Virus record (IMG/VR): IMGVR_UViG_3300042301_004602
Span: 1-21,561 of that record
Source: a virus
DNA: 21,561 nucleotides
Direction: 5' to 3' (one strand)
The notes beneath the pieces are model-generated. The model had not been told where the DNA came from, did not search any database, and worked only from the letters and a program-made list of their open reading frames with translations. This document shows, piece after piece, positions 1-7,511 of the stretch (positions are counted from its first letter, which is position 1; every line of letters starts with the position of its first letter). The position numbers were made by a program, and so were the translations under genes.

Positions 1-2
1 TT

Positions 3-2204
3 TATAAGTGTGAAGAGTCAGAGCAGCTCGTTGGAAATCTTAAGAAAGCAAATCTTCCGGGCGTTGATATTAAGCACAACGGATATGTTCTCATTACTCC
101 GTCACGACACTTCTCTGGAGTTTGTTACGAGTGGGCACCAGGACATGCGCCGTGGGAAATTGAGATGGCAACCGCACCTGAAGAGCTATTGCAGTCTCTG
201 CGTAAAAAGAATAGTCGACGCGGTGGCACAAATCTTGGTGAAGGCGACTGGAGTTTCCTAGAGGATCTAGACTTTGCAGGCGAGCGTATCGACGTCGAGC
301 GTTTGCTTGAAGAAGGAATTGAGGAAGGCTCACGCGCGGTTGATATCTACTCGATGACGTGCGCACTTGCTAATAAGTTCCCGGTTAACACAGAGGCTGG
401 AAAGCTTGCTGTTGAAACAATGATGATTCGCTTTAACGCTGAAAAAGTACGTCCGCCGCTTGAGCTTGAAGGCCAAGGCGGATTGTTAATGCACGTTCGC
501 AGAGCTATACAGTTTGTTATTGACAATCCAAAATCAGAGCGCATGTGGCCAGGATTACAAGAATGGGCTAACAAGTCTCAAGATGAAACACGTTCTAAGC
601 CTGCAAAACAAAAGGAAATTAGAACAACTGAAAATTATTCACCGCAGGACACGTATAACATGCCTGGAACTATCGGCGGATCTATTACACAGTCTATAAC
701 AGACGGTGATTCAATTTCCGAGGCATCAAGTCTTTTAAAGATGGATGTACCTAAGGACGTTGACGCGGTTAACGAAAATGACGGCGGAGAACCTGGTAAG
801 CGCACACTTACAGATACAGGAAACGGTCGTCGTCTTGTAGACTCGTTTGGTCCTGCAATTCGTTACACACCTGGACTTGGTTGGTTTCACTGGGACGGCG
901 GATACTGGAAGCCTGACGTAGAAAATCTTGAACTACAGGAGTTAACAAAGAAGCTTGCACCGGTTATTGCATCCGAGGTTGTTAACTACGAGGATGCAGA
1001 CAAGCAGTCAGAGTTAATGAAGTGGGCACTGCAGGCTAAGTCTAACTCGCGCATCGCAGGCTGTATTGAAAACGCAACGTCCGATCCTCGTGTACAGGTT
1101 GAGGTTAACGCCTGGGACTCAGATGAAACACTGCTTGGTGTTGCAAACGGAGTTATTGATCTTCGTACTGGTGAATTACTTAAAGGCCGTCCTGATTTAT
1201 TTATTACACGCCGCGCACCTGTTGCATACACGCCAGGAATGCGAAATGTTAAGTGGGAACAGTTCTTAGATTTTGCAACAGGTGGAGACAGAGAATTACA
1301 GGATTGGTTGCAGCGTGCAGCTGGATACTCGCTAACTGGTCTACGTACGTACGACGTAATGTTTTTAATTTACGGACCTGCTGGTTCAGGTAAGAACACA
1401 TTAGTTGAAGCTTTAGTAAAGTGCATGGGCACGCAACAATATGCGTGGCCGTTAGACTCTTCTATCCTTGCACAAAACGACGGACAGGCTAATGGCTCAG
1501 ATCTTTATCACTGGGCTGAGCTGCGCGGACGTCGTATGGTATGGGTTGACGAACTTCCAGAGTCTGAAAGACTTAAGGAAAACTCAGTTAAGAAACTTAC
1601 AGGCTCTTCTGAAATCTCAGCTCGTTCACCTGGTGAAAAACCGTTTACATTTTCTTCTCGCGCAAAACTTTGGGTAACTACAAATCACCGACCTATCATT
1701 AACGATGATGCGATGTGGCGTCGTATTCGTCCCGTGCCGTTAACAAACGTTCCTGAAAGTCCAGACCCAGACCTAAAGCACTACATCTTTGATCCTGAAG
1801 GAGCCCTTCCAGCGGTTCTATCCTGGGCAGTTGAGGGCGCGATTAAATTGCTTGGATCTTCCGCACGTGATGCGTTAGGAACATGTAAAGTTGTATCCGA
1901 GGCATCTGAAATTTACAGAAAGAACGAAGACCGTATCGGTATTTTCTTAAACGAAGAGACAAAGGAGTCTGAGGGAACGGTAGTTCCTATCAAGGCTTTG
2001 TACTCCGTCTATCGCGCATGGAGTGAAGAGCGCGGTGAAAGACCAATGACACAGATTGCATTCCAGCGTAAAATATCGGATCGTGGAATGACTGTAGTCG
2101 GTCTTGGTTCAAAGGCAGAAATTCAAGGTCGTGTACTTCTTCCGCGCGCTGTACAAACAGGCGAGGTCGACTGGGGTCTTGCTTCACGCTATTCTCGCGG
2201 TTAG
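3..2204 (+). CDS. Prim-pol / SF3 helicase replication protein, 5'-truncated by the window
   Basis: This is a phage replication protein that joins a primase-polymerase domain to a D5-type superfamily 3 helicase. The frame is open from base 3, so the ATG at 165 is internal and the true start lies outside the window; 733 residues are visible. The first 50 residues carry the end of a prim-pol domain (GVDIKHNGYVLITPS, then SGVCYEW). The helicase part has Walker A GPAGSGKN at about visible residue 458, Walker B VWVDELPE at about 515 and the sensor-1 region TTNHRP at about 560. A charged, low-complexity linker near visible residues 200-270 separates the two parts. It should synthesise primers and unwind DNA at the phage fork in the host cytoplasm. 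The secreted HNH gene follows 8 nt after its stop. The helicase call is firm; the primase call rests on the visible domain end. Confidence 0.9.
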   Translation, partial: YKCEESEQLVGNLKKANLPGVDIKHNGYVLITPSRHFSGVCYEWAPGHAPWEIEMATAPEELLQSLRKKNSRRGGTNLGEGDWSFLEDLDFAGERIDVERLLEEGIEEGSRAVDIYSMTCALANKFPVNTEAGKLAVETMMIRFNAEKVRPPLELEGQGGLLMHVRRAIQFVIDNPKSERMWPGLQEWANKSQDETRSKPAKQKEIRTTENYSPQDTYNMPGTIGGSITQSITDGDSISEASSLLKMDVPKDVDAVNENDGGEPGKRTLTDTGNGRRLVDSFGPAIRYTPGLGWFHWDGGYWKPDVENLELQELTKKLAPVIASEVVNYEDADKQSELMKWALQAKSNSRIAGCIENATSDPRVQVEVNAWDSDETLLGVANGVIDLRTGELLKGRPDLFITRRAPVAYTPGMRNVKWEQFLDFATGGDRELQDWLQRAAGYSLTGLRTYDVMFLIYGPAGSGKNTLVEALVKCMGTQQYAWPLDSSILAQNDGQANGSDLYHWAELRGRRMVWVDELPESERLKENSVKKLTGSSEISARSPGEKPFTFSSRAKLWVTTNHRPIINDDAMWRRIRPVPLTNVPESPDPDLKHYIFDPEGALPAVLSWAVEGAIKLLGSSARDALGTCKVVSEASEIYRKNEDRIGIFLNEETKESEGTVVPIKALYSVYRAWSEERGERPMTQIAFQRKISDRGMTVVGLGSKAEIQGRVLLPRAVQTGEVDWGLASRYSRG

Positions 2205-2212
2205 GAACTACC

Positions 2213-2878
2213 ATGCGCAAGCATAACACAACAAAAGGCGTAATGCCTCTAGTGCTTTTTATTATCATAGCAAACTCAACAGGAGCGTTTGCGGCGGATA
2301 AGCCGAAAACATTTGCAACGGTAGACGCTGGAATTAAGGCACTTAAAATTGCGCCTGACGTTCGTGAAGGATACGCGCGCTCGCAATTTAAGCACTGGTC
2401 AGATCTTGATAAGAACGGTTGCAGTACACGCAACGACGTGATTATCCAGGAGGCTCTTGTTAAGCCTAAGGTTGAAGCTGGTTGCAAGATCGTAAAGGAC
2501 ACAGGCAAGTGGTACTCCGCGTATGACGGATTAACAGTTACAAATTTTTCTGGACTAGACGTTGACCATATGGTTCCTCTAGCCGAGTCATGGGATTCAG
2601 GCGCTAAGACGTGGGATAAGGCTAAGCGCGAGGTATACGCAAATGACATGGGAGACGTTAACGCGTTGATTGCTGTCACCGCAGCGACTAATCGCTCTAA
2701 GTCAGATCAGGATCCAGCCGACTGGCTACCTGCAAAGGACGTTTGCACATACATTAAGAATTGGGTTCACGTAAAACTACGTTGGTCACTTACAGTTGAC
2801 GATAAAGAACTCAAGGCAATTAAGGATGCAAACGCAAAGTGTCCTAAAACTAAGATCTCTGTTGTTATAGTAAAATAA
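2213..2878 (+). CDS. Secreted HNH-family nuclease
   Basis: A 221-aa protein with an N-terminal signal peptide: a short basic start, a hydrophobic core MPLVLFIIIA and an AFA-A cleavage site near residue 27. The mature part resembles secreted actinobacterial HNH proteins of the DUF1524/GmrSD C-terminal type. It has DVDHMVPLAESWDSGA at about 116-131 (catalytic Asp-His near 118-119), YANDMGDVNALIAV at about 142-154 and the finger residues NRSKSDQDPADWLP at 160-173. Four cysteines (70, 91, 178, 210) could form disulfides outside the cell. Family knowledge supports metal-dependent DNA cleavage; export is inferred from the signal sequence. It could degrade extracellular or competing DNA, or recycle nucleotides. 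It starts 8 nt after the primase stop, and a weak AGGA lies upstream of the ATG. Confidence 0.82.
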   Translation: MRKHNTTKGVMPLVLFIIIANSTGAFAADKPKTFATVDAGIKALKIAPDVREGYARSQFKHWSDLDKNGCSTRNDVIIQEALVKPKVEAGCKIVKDTGKWYSAYDGLTVTNFSGLDVDHMVPLAESWDSGAKTWDKAKREVYANDMGDVNALIAVTAATNRSKSDQDPADWLPAKDVCTYIKNWVHVKLRWSLTVDDKELKAIKDANAKCPKTKISVVIVK

Positions 2879-2884
2879 TAGATT

Positions 2885-3559
2885 ATGTCTGCCGTCTATG
2901 CTCTCGTGTCATCTGGTGAACCAGACATAGTTCGCTATGTCGGAAGAACTAAGCCAGACTCACCGGAGCGCCGTCTTAGGGATCATAAGAACGATGCTAA
3001 GGCTGGCGGGAAGTATCACGTTCACAACTGGATTAGAAAAGTACAAGATAGCGGAAACACTGTAGTTGCAATAACTCTAGAGTCTGATCTTACATGGGAA
3101 GAGTCTGGTAGGCGAGAAATACATTGGATAGCGTATTACAAAGAACAAGGCTTCGATCTAACCAATATGACCTCCGGCGGTGATGGTGCTCCTGATCTAT
3201 CAGAAGAAGTTCGTCTAGCTATGTCTGCTAAAATGCGTGGAAAAGGGCACCCACAGCCAGAAGAGACAAGAAGAAAAATAAGTGAAACGCGTAAGAAGTT
3301 AAAAATTAAAGCTTCAGATGAAACTAAAGAAAAGCAAAGAAAAGTAAAGTTAGGAAAGCCAGTTTCTGAAGAAACTAAAATAAAAATAAGTAGAGGAAGT
3401 ACTGGAAAAAAGAAGTCTGAGGCTACACGACGAAAAATGTCAGCATGGCAAATTGGTCGAGTGCTGTCAGACGAACATAAAGAAAAAGTAAAGAATACAC
3501 TAAAAGAATACTACTCAGAGGAGTCAGGTAGACTTCCTGGCGGAAGAAAGAGAAAATAA
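2885..3559 (+). CDS. GIY-YIG homing-type endonuclease with NUMOD3-like repeats
   Basis: A 224-aa protein with an N-terminal GIY-YIG nuclease domain. VYALV at residues 4-8 stands for the GIY strand and RYVGRT at 17-22 for YIG; the helix PERRLRDH follows, and a Glu in GRREIHWI is the likely metal ligand. From about residue 107 there are repeated Lys/Arg-rich units such as EETRRKISETRKK, EETKIKISRG and EATRRKMSAWQ. These match NUMOD3 DNA-binding modules of phage homing endonucleases. The 3' half is richer in A than its neighbours, which fits a mobile origin. It is a free-standing gene, with no visible intron, inserted between the HNH gene (6 nt away) and the endolysin (TAATG overlap). Its target is likely a nearby site in genomes that lack it. 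Confidence 0.85.
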   Translation: MSAVYALVSSGEPDIVRYVGRTKPDSPERRLRDHKNDAKAGGKYHVHNWIRKVQDSGNTVVAITLESDLTWEESGRREIHWIAYYKEQGFDLTNMTSGGDGAPDLSEEVRLAMSAKMRGKGHPQPEETRRKISETRKKLKIKASDETKEKQRKVKLGKPVSEETKIKISRGSTGKKKSEATRRKMSAWQIGRVLSDEHKEKVKNTLKEYYSEESGRLPGGRKRK

Positions 3560-4371
3560 TGAGCGAAAATACATATAACGCGCCTGCGCCATCAGCAGCC
3601 GTGCCGCAAGGAACAGCTGCACGTCTTATCGAGGTAGCTTTATCTCAAGTGGGTTACGTCGAAGGGCCCAAAGACAATGCCACGAAATACGGGGAGTTCA
3701 CAAAGGCAAACTTCTTGCCTTGGTGCGGTTCTTATGTAAATTGGTGCGGAAATAAAGCTGGAGTAAAGATTCCTAACACCGTTTCAACGGTTGCAGGGTC
3801 AACTGCATTTAAGAAGATGAAGCGCTGGTATGACAACGACGGAGTTAACACTCCACAACCTGGCGACATCGTTTACTTTGACTTCCCAGGAGACGGTGTA
3901 GACCGCATCTCGCACGTAGGTATCGTCGTAAAGGATAACAAGGACGGCACAATGATCTGCCTAGAGGGAAACACCTCAGGCAACGCTAAGGGTGACCAGC
4001 GCAACGGAGGGGAAACCTGTAAGAAGGAGCGCGGCTACCTAAAGAACAACAAGAAGAAACTTCTTGTCGGTGTTGTTGGTTGGGGTCGTCCTGACTACGC
4101 GGGATCTGCAGCTGCTCCAGTTGCAGTTAAAGAAGTAAAGGAAAAGGATACAACAGGCAAGGTTTATCCTGGAGAGACAATCGACCCAGGTGAGTCTGGC
4201 ATTCACGTTAAGACTATTCAAGCGGCGCTTGAAATCAAGCCAGTCGATGGTCAATTCAGCCCGGTCACAAAGAAGGCTGTCATGGCCCACCAAAAAGCTA
4301 AGAAGCTACCTGCAACGGGTATCGTTGATGAAAAAACTTGGAAAAGTATTACCGGATTGCCCGTAAAGTAA
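3559..4371 (+). CDS. Endolysin: CHAP amidase/endopeptidase plus peptidoglycan-binding domain
   Basis: A 270-aa cell-wall hydrolase for lysis. The CHAP domain covers about residues 22-180. The likely catalytic Cys56 is in PWCGSYVNWCG, His119 in RISHVGIV, and the acid/amide in LEGNTSG near 136-138. PGDIVYFDFPGDG precedes the histidine, as is usual for CHAP. A Lys/Ala-rich linker leads to a C-terminal PG_binding_1 domain at about 206-266 (GESGIHVKTIQAAL, DGQFSPVTKKAV, GIVDEKTW). There is no signal peptide, so release should need a holin; small membrane-protein candidates lie at 16558 and 17740. The ATG overlaps the stop of the GIY-YIG gene by one base (TAATG). Whether it is an amidase or an endopeptidase cannot be decided from sequence. 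Confidence 0.93.
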   Translation: MSENTYNAPAPSAAVPQGTAARLIEVALSQVGYVEGPKDNATKYGEFTKANFLPWCGSYVNWCGNKAGVKIPNTVSTVAGSTAFKKMKRWYDNDGVNTPQPGDIVYFDFPGDGVDRISHVGIVVKDNKDGTMICLEGNTSGNAKGDQRNGGETCKKERGYLKNNKKKLLVGVVGWGRPDYAGSAAAPVAVKEVKEKDTTGKVYPGETIDPGESGIHVKTIQAALEIKPVDGQFSPVTKKAVMAHQKAKKLPATGIVDEKTWKSITGLPVK

Positions 4372-4433
4372 ACCTTTTAGGTATATAGTAATACTAGTTT
4401 TTGACGTCCCGGGAGAGAGCGTCTAAAACATAA

Positions 4434-4478
4434 AGAGCCGGACATGTGAGTAATCACGCGTCCGGCTCTGTCTTTTTT
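4434..4478 (+). terminator. Strong intrinsic terminator after the endolysin
   Basis: A perfect 10-bp stem, AGAGCCGGAC (4434-4443) with GTCCGGCTCT (4460-4469), encloses an inner 4-bp stem GTGA/TCAC with a GTAA loop. A run of six T's follows at 4473-4478. It ends the plus-strand block. The A-rich bases on its left could also let it stop the converging minus-strand block. Confidence 0.9.
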
Positions 4479-4528
4479 ACTTCTTTAAATCTTTCCTGTC
4501 ATCACCATAAGCTACTGTATCTCCTTAG

Positions 4529-4744
4529 TTATTCAGCATTGATTATTGCCTTAGTCCCATCAAAAGTCATTACGCCTTCACAGGCAAAGTAAGCAAGTTT
4601 TCCTAAAAATGTTTTACAAGGGACATTGACTTCTATTTCGCCAACTACCCATTCCTGTAAAAGTTTAGTACGATCTTGGTTTGTTTCGGTAATACTCCAA
4701 GGCGCCTCTTGTCTCCTGCTAAAGTTAAAGAAGTAATAACTCAT
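4529..4744 (-). CDS. Hypothetical 71-aa protein, last gene of adhesin cassette A
   Basis: I do not recognise this family. The protein is mixed alpha/beta with an aromatic start (MSYYFFNF) and two cysteines (CKTFLG, ACEG), without a signal peptide or membrane segment. Its ATG overlaps the stop of the companion-protein gene by one base (TAATG read on the minus strand), so it is translationally coupled to the adhesin cassette. The segment GTKAIINAE at its end is followed by the terminator region. Cassettes B and C do not carry a copy, so this gene is special to cassette A. A role in virion assembly or as a tail-fibre accessory is only inferred from position. Confidence 0.6.
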   Translation of the reverse strand: MSYYFFNFSRRQEAPWSITETNQDRTKLLQEWVVGEIEVNVPCKTFLGKLAYFACEGVMTFDGTKAIINAE

Positions 4745-5052
4745 TATACTACTGAGTTGGGGTCTACAGGATAATCAAAAGGTGGTTTCCATTGTAAGTT
4801 ATATTCATCAAGTATCCAGTCATCTGCTGGACACGGCGCAATAAAAGCATCTCTAACAGGGTCGTAAGTAAACCCGATACCAGCGTAGTTAAATCTAATG
4901 TTGTTATTATAAGAAGTTCTTATACAACGTTGCCCTCTAAAATTGCCATACCATTCTTCAGGGCTTAACCCTTCAATAGTCTCAGTCTCGTCAATACCTG
5001 TGATGACCTCGGTAACAATATTATTTTCGTCTAAAAATGCATAGTGTGCCAT
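4744..5052 (-). CDS. Adhesin-companion protein A (MAH-type small protein)
   Basis: A 102-aa protein of a small family with three members in this window (here, 10366 and 13784). Shared marks are a start like MAHYAFLDENNIV, a central TSYNNNIRFNYAGIGFTYDPVRDAFIAP, and a C-terminal WILDE..LQWKPP. Similar short proteins follow glycine-rich tail fibres in aquatic phages, from memory; no biochemical role is established that I know of. It is always directly downstream of an adhesin: here the ATG overlaps the adhesin stop by one base, and the junction ACTTTCTAATGGCACAC is the same as in cassette C. A tail-fibre assembly factor or small virion protein is the most likely role. Copy A is the shortest and lacks the final Trp-Asp-Glu repeat seen in B and C. 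Confidence 0.75.
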   Translation of the reverse strand: MAHYAFLDENNIVTEVITGIDETETIEGLSPEEWYGNFRGQRCIRTSYNNNIRFNYAGIGFTYDPVRDAFIAPCPADDWILDEYNLQWKPPFDYPVDPNSVV

Positions 5053-6410
5053 TAGAAAGTTATAGTTCCTGTTCCCGCTGTAAAGCGATAGACGCGATAA
5101 CCTGCGCGGCTTGGTTGGTTATATGTTAATCCGCTAATTGAAGTAGGTGCTGGGAAACTGTCTGGGTAGGCAATAATTACAATACCTGAACCACCGCTTG
5201 CGCTTGATCCCATACCAACATAACCGCCACCACCGCCGCCTGTGTTTGCTGTTCCAGCAACACTTGAACCGCCGCCGCCACCAACGCCGCCTACACCTGC
5301 TGGACCTTCACCAACAGGGTATTGGAAGCCACCAGCACCTCCACCGCCACCAGCGTAAGGAGTAGATGTGCCACTGATAGAAGTATAAGAACCTGCGCCA
5401 CCGCTACCGCCAGTAGCGCTGTAAGTTGCTGCGCCATTGCCGCCTGCAGCGCTTGCACCACCGCCGCCGCCTTGAGAACCTGGACTTGAAGGAGGACCAT
5501 CGCCACCTTTATTTCCTTGACCTGATGTTCCTGCAGCACCAGCTACACCTACCTGAGCAGAACCACCACCTGACCCACCAGTGTTAGGACCAGTATTAGT
5601 AGTATATCCAAGGCGTCCTTGCCCACCGCCAGTCGATGTTATAGAAGAAAATACAGAGTTAGAACCATTAGTAGTGCTGCCTGCCCCAACAGTTACCGTG
5701 TACGCAACTCCTGTTGATACACCAAGAGTTGAAGCCCGATAACCACCCGCACCGCCGCCGCCGCCACTAAACCCAGGGCCACCGCCTCCGCCTGCAACGA
5801 CAAGGTACTCAACGCTAGATAAAGCAGGAGCAACTGGAGTCACTGAGTTAGACGCAGAGCTTGCTGCTGAGGTTCCATTAGCATTAGTTGCAGTAACGGT
5901 AAATGTATATGCGACTCCATTAGAGCCTGAGACTGTAATTGGGCTTGCACCTGTTCCAGTTTGTCCACCTGATGATGTTGCCGTGAATACGCTAACTGCA
6001 GCTCCGCCGTTTGCACCTGCCGTGTAGGTAACTGTAGATGATGCGTTACCTGCCGTGGCAGACCCGATGGTTGGTGCCTGCGGGACCGTTGTTGCAGTGA
6101 TCGAGTTAGATGCGCTAGACGCACCTGACGTGCCAATCGCTGATGTAGCAGTTACAGTGAATGTATAAGCTGTCGCAGACTGCAACCCTGTTACAGTTAT
6201 AGGTGAGCTTGCGCCTGTCCCCGTATAGCCGCCTGGGCTTGAGGTAACTGTGTAAGAGCTGATAGGTAACTTACTTGTAGGAGCTGTGAATGTTACAGTT
6301 GCTGCGCCATTGTTGTATGCTCTCGAGGTACCTACGTCAGTTGCAGTGCCAATAGTTGGAGCAACTGGTGCGCTTTTAGCGCCTGAACCTTGTGCTCCGA
6401 TGATTGGCAT
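5052..6410 (-). CDS. Glycine-rich tail adhesin A with two FN3-like domains
   Basis: A 452-aa virion adhesin candidate. Residues 1-193 form an N-terminal tip (MPIIGAQGSGAK) and two fibronectin-III-like repeats (APTIG...TVTATSAIGTS...SNSITATTVPQ, then APTIGSAT...SNSVTPV). From about residue 200 the strand motif EYLVVAGGGGG starts a glycine-rich region with many GGGG and GGSGG tracts, ending IVIIAYPD and a C-terminal strand cap TAGTGTITF. Such domains occur in phage receptor-binding tips, where polyglycine helices can pack together; this is family knowledge, not seen here. Compared with copies B and C the N-terminal part is conserved and the C-terminal part differs, as expected if the tip sets host range. 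It lies on the opposite strand from B and C, 14 nt downstream of a serine recombinase, and has its own leaderless-type promoter. Confidence 0.85.
   Translation of the reverse strand: MPIIGAQGSGAKSAPVAPTIGTATDVGTSRAYNNGAATVTFTAPTSKLPISSYTVTSSPGGYTGTGASSPITVTGLQSATAYTFTVTATSAIGTSGASSASNSITATTVPQAPTIGSATAGNASSTVTYTAGANGGAAVSVFTATSSGGQTGTGASPITVSGSNGVAYTFTVTATNANGTSAASSASNSVTPVAPALSSVEYLVVAGGGGGPGFSGGGGGAGGYRASTLGVSTGVAYTVTVGAGSTTNGSNSVFSSITSTGGGQGRLGYTTNTGPNTGGSGGGSAQVGVAGAAGTSGQGNKGGDGPPSSPGSQGGGGGASAAGGNGAATYSATGGSGGAGSYTSISGTSTPYAGGGGGAGGFQYPVGEGPAGVGGVGGGGGSSVAGTANTGGGGGGYVGMGSSASGGSGIVIIAYPDSFPAPTSISGLTYNQPSRAGYRVYRFTAGTGTITF
6379..6398 (-). repeat. 20-bp exact repeat in adhesin A start, inverted relative to adhesin C
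   Basis: Read on the minus strand, GGAGCACAAGGTTCAGGCGC is identical to plus-strand 12450-12469 in adhesin C. It encodes residues 5-11 of the adhesins (GAQGSGA). The two copies form an inverted pair about 6 kb apart. Confidence 0.8.
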
Positions 6411-6416
6411 GTAGTT

Positions 6417-6445
6417 ATTCTATCTTACTTTGGTTCTTCTGATTG
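6417..6445 (-). promoter_or_regulatory. Leaderless-type promoter of adhesin A
   Basis: On the minus strand CAATCA (6440-6445), a 17-bp spacer and TAGAAT (6417-6422) end 6 nt before the adhesin ATG at 6410. The box GATAGAAT and the following bases closely match adhesin B (GATAGAATAAnnACATGCC). No Shine-Dalgarno sequence stands before the ATG. It overlaps the 3' end of the recombinase gene. Confidence 0.6.
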
Positions 6446-7114
6446 TTGATCTAACACATATTTAATACTAGAAGCAGACCACTTTCCGCCGTAGGCGGTA
6501 GGAATGCCTTCAACGTCAAGCATCCGCGCTATTACACGAAGAGAGAGACCTTTTTCTCTTTCTGCAATGATACGACTGCGAATCTCATCGGAGATCAACT
6601 GCTTGGGACCTAGATCTACACCCCATACCTGCCCACTGTCTCGTCTATGTTTATGTACATCCTTTTGGCGCTCTGCGATGATGCCTCGTTCCATCTCTGC
6701 AAGAGCGGACATGATTGTTGTGACGAACCTGCCTTGATACGTTGAGGTGTCAAGGTTGAGATCAAGAAGGACTAGACGCCAGTTATTCTTAGCCGCGCGG
6801 TCTACGATTGACAAGAAGTCGGTGGTAGATCTTGCCAATCGGTCGATACGAGTAACAATCAAAGCCTGGGCAGTTCCGTTATCAAGTCTGGTTAGTGCGT
6901 CACGAAGCACGGGTCTGCCTGCGATTGACTTACCACTGCGACCTTCTTCAAGCAAGACTTCTACGCTTGAGAAGCCTGCAAACTCGGCCGCATTGCGTAA
7001 AGTCTTCTCCTGAGCTTCCATACTCATGCCATCATTAACCTGCATCTGTGTGCTGACTCGGGCATACAAAAGTGCGTGTTCTACCTGCTTTTCAGGCTGT
7101 ACATTCTTAGTCAA
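6425..7114 (-). CDS. Small serine recombinase (resolvase/invertase family)
   Basis: A 229-aa site-specific DNA recombinase. The N-terminal resolvase domain shows LLYARVST at 16-22 (catalytic Ser21, with Arg19), GRSGKSIAGRP at 58-68, TRIDRLARS at 88-96 (active-site arginines) and the long E helix ALAEMERGIIAERQ at 138-150. A C-terminal helix-turn-helix follows (KGLSLRVIARMLDVEGIPT), then a short GGKWSASSIKYVL segment as in larger serine recombinases. At this length it resembles resolvases and invertases more than 450-600-aa integrases. The start is TTG at 7114 with AGAAGG 8 nt upstream; no ATG fits better. It is the gene directly upstream of adhesin A, suggesting a role in tail-fibre cassette rearrangement, but its site is unknown. 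Confidence 0.9.
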   Translation of the reverse strand: MTKNVQPEKQVEHALLYARVSTQMQVNDGMSMEAQEKTLRNAAEFAGFSSVEVLLEEGRSGKSIAGRPVLRDALTRLDNGTAQALIVTRIDRLARSTTDFLSIVDRAAKNNWRLVLLDLNLDTSTYQGRFVTTIMSALAEMERGIIAERQKDVHKHRRDSGQVWGVDLGPKQLISDEIRSRIIAEREKGLSLRVIARMLDVEGIPTAYGGKWSASSIKYVLDQQSEEPK

Positions 7115-7136
7115 AAACAGTACCTTCTATCGCTAA

Positions 7137-7180
7137 TGTACAATATTTCAATACCTACAACTATACAAAGACATTGTACA
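7137..7180. promoter_or_regulatory. TGTACAAT inverted repeat upstream of the recombinase
   Basis: TGTACAAT (7137-7144) and ATTGTACA (7173-7180) are perfect 8-bp arms 28 bp apart. A further TGTACA lies at 7098-7103 inside the recombinase start, and TGTAC at 7197-7201. Centre-to-centre distances are about 39, 38 and 22 bp. The arrangement fits an operator or a recombinase-binding site; function is inferred. Confidence 0.4.
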
Positions 7181-7253
7181 CCCTTAAGGTCAAGGATGTA
7201 CGGATTTTAACAGGGTTTAGGCGGTTTGGCAGGGCTTAAAGAATAAAAAATAG

Positions 7254-7400
7254 CTACTGCTGAAAGTCTGGAGGAACGAGCTCGTCTAGCTTCTCCCACA
7301 TAGCTTTAAGGTCTAGATTGTTTAATTGCTCGCGTTGAGTTTCGGCGTCCTGTATAGTCTGTATATCAAGTCTTTCCATATGTACCCCGTACTTTACCAT
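7254..7400 (-). CDS. Possible 48-aa (or 41-aa) small protein
   Basis: A short minus-strand frame ending ..LDELVPPDFQQ. The ATG at 7400 gives 48 residues (MVKYGVHMERLD...) with a weak AAGAAG about 9 nt upstream; the ATG at 7379 gives 41. The product is charged and helical (QTIQDAETQREQL), with no recognisable domain. It lies about 140 nt upstream of the recombinase on the same strand, in a stretch of roughly 400 bases that otherwise holds only the TGTAC repeats. Amino-acid make-up looks protein-like, but there is no strong ribosome site, so it could be a chance frame. Confidence 0.4.
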   Translation of the reverse strand: MVKYGVHMERLDIQTIQDAETQREQLNNLDLKAMWEKLDELVPPDFQQ

Positions 7401-7476
7401 AGCATAAGACTTCTTAGTAGGACTTCTTGGTGCCTTGGTAAGAAGTAAAATAATTTAAGATTCAACTACCCAAAAG

Positions 7477-7505
7477 CTATCACCGCAGGTTATTTGAGAT
7501 ACTAT
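7477..7505 (+). promoter_or_regulatory. Leaderless-type promoter of the acidic protein gene
   Basis: CTATCA (7477-7482), a 17-bp spacer and TACTAT (7500-7505) end 6 nt before the ATG at 7512. The block TATCACCGCAGG (7478-7489) recurs at 11936-11947 with the same 10-bp distance to the -10 box. There is no Shine-Dalgarno sequence. Confidence 0.6.
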
Positions 7506-7511
7506 TAGACA

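Noticed and set aside
165-167. ATG at 165 as the start of the primase-helicase
   Set aside because: The frame is open to base 3 and the upstream residues fit the prim-pol domain, so this Met is internal.
1990-2679. A 229-codon minus-strand frame
   Set aside because: It crosses from the helicase into the HNH gene, both well supported by motifs on the plus strand.
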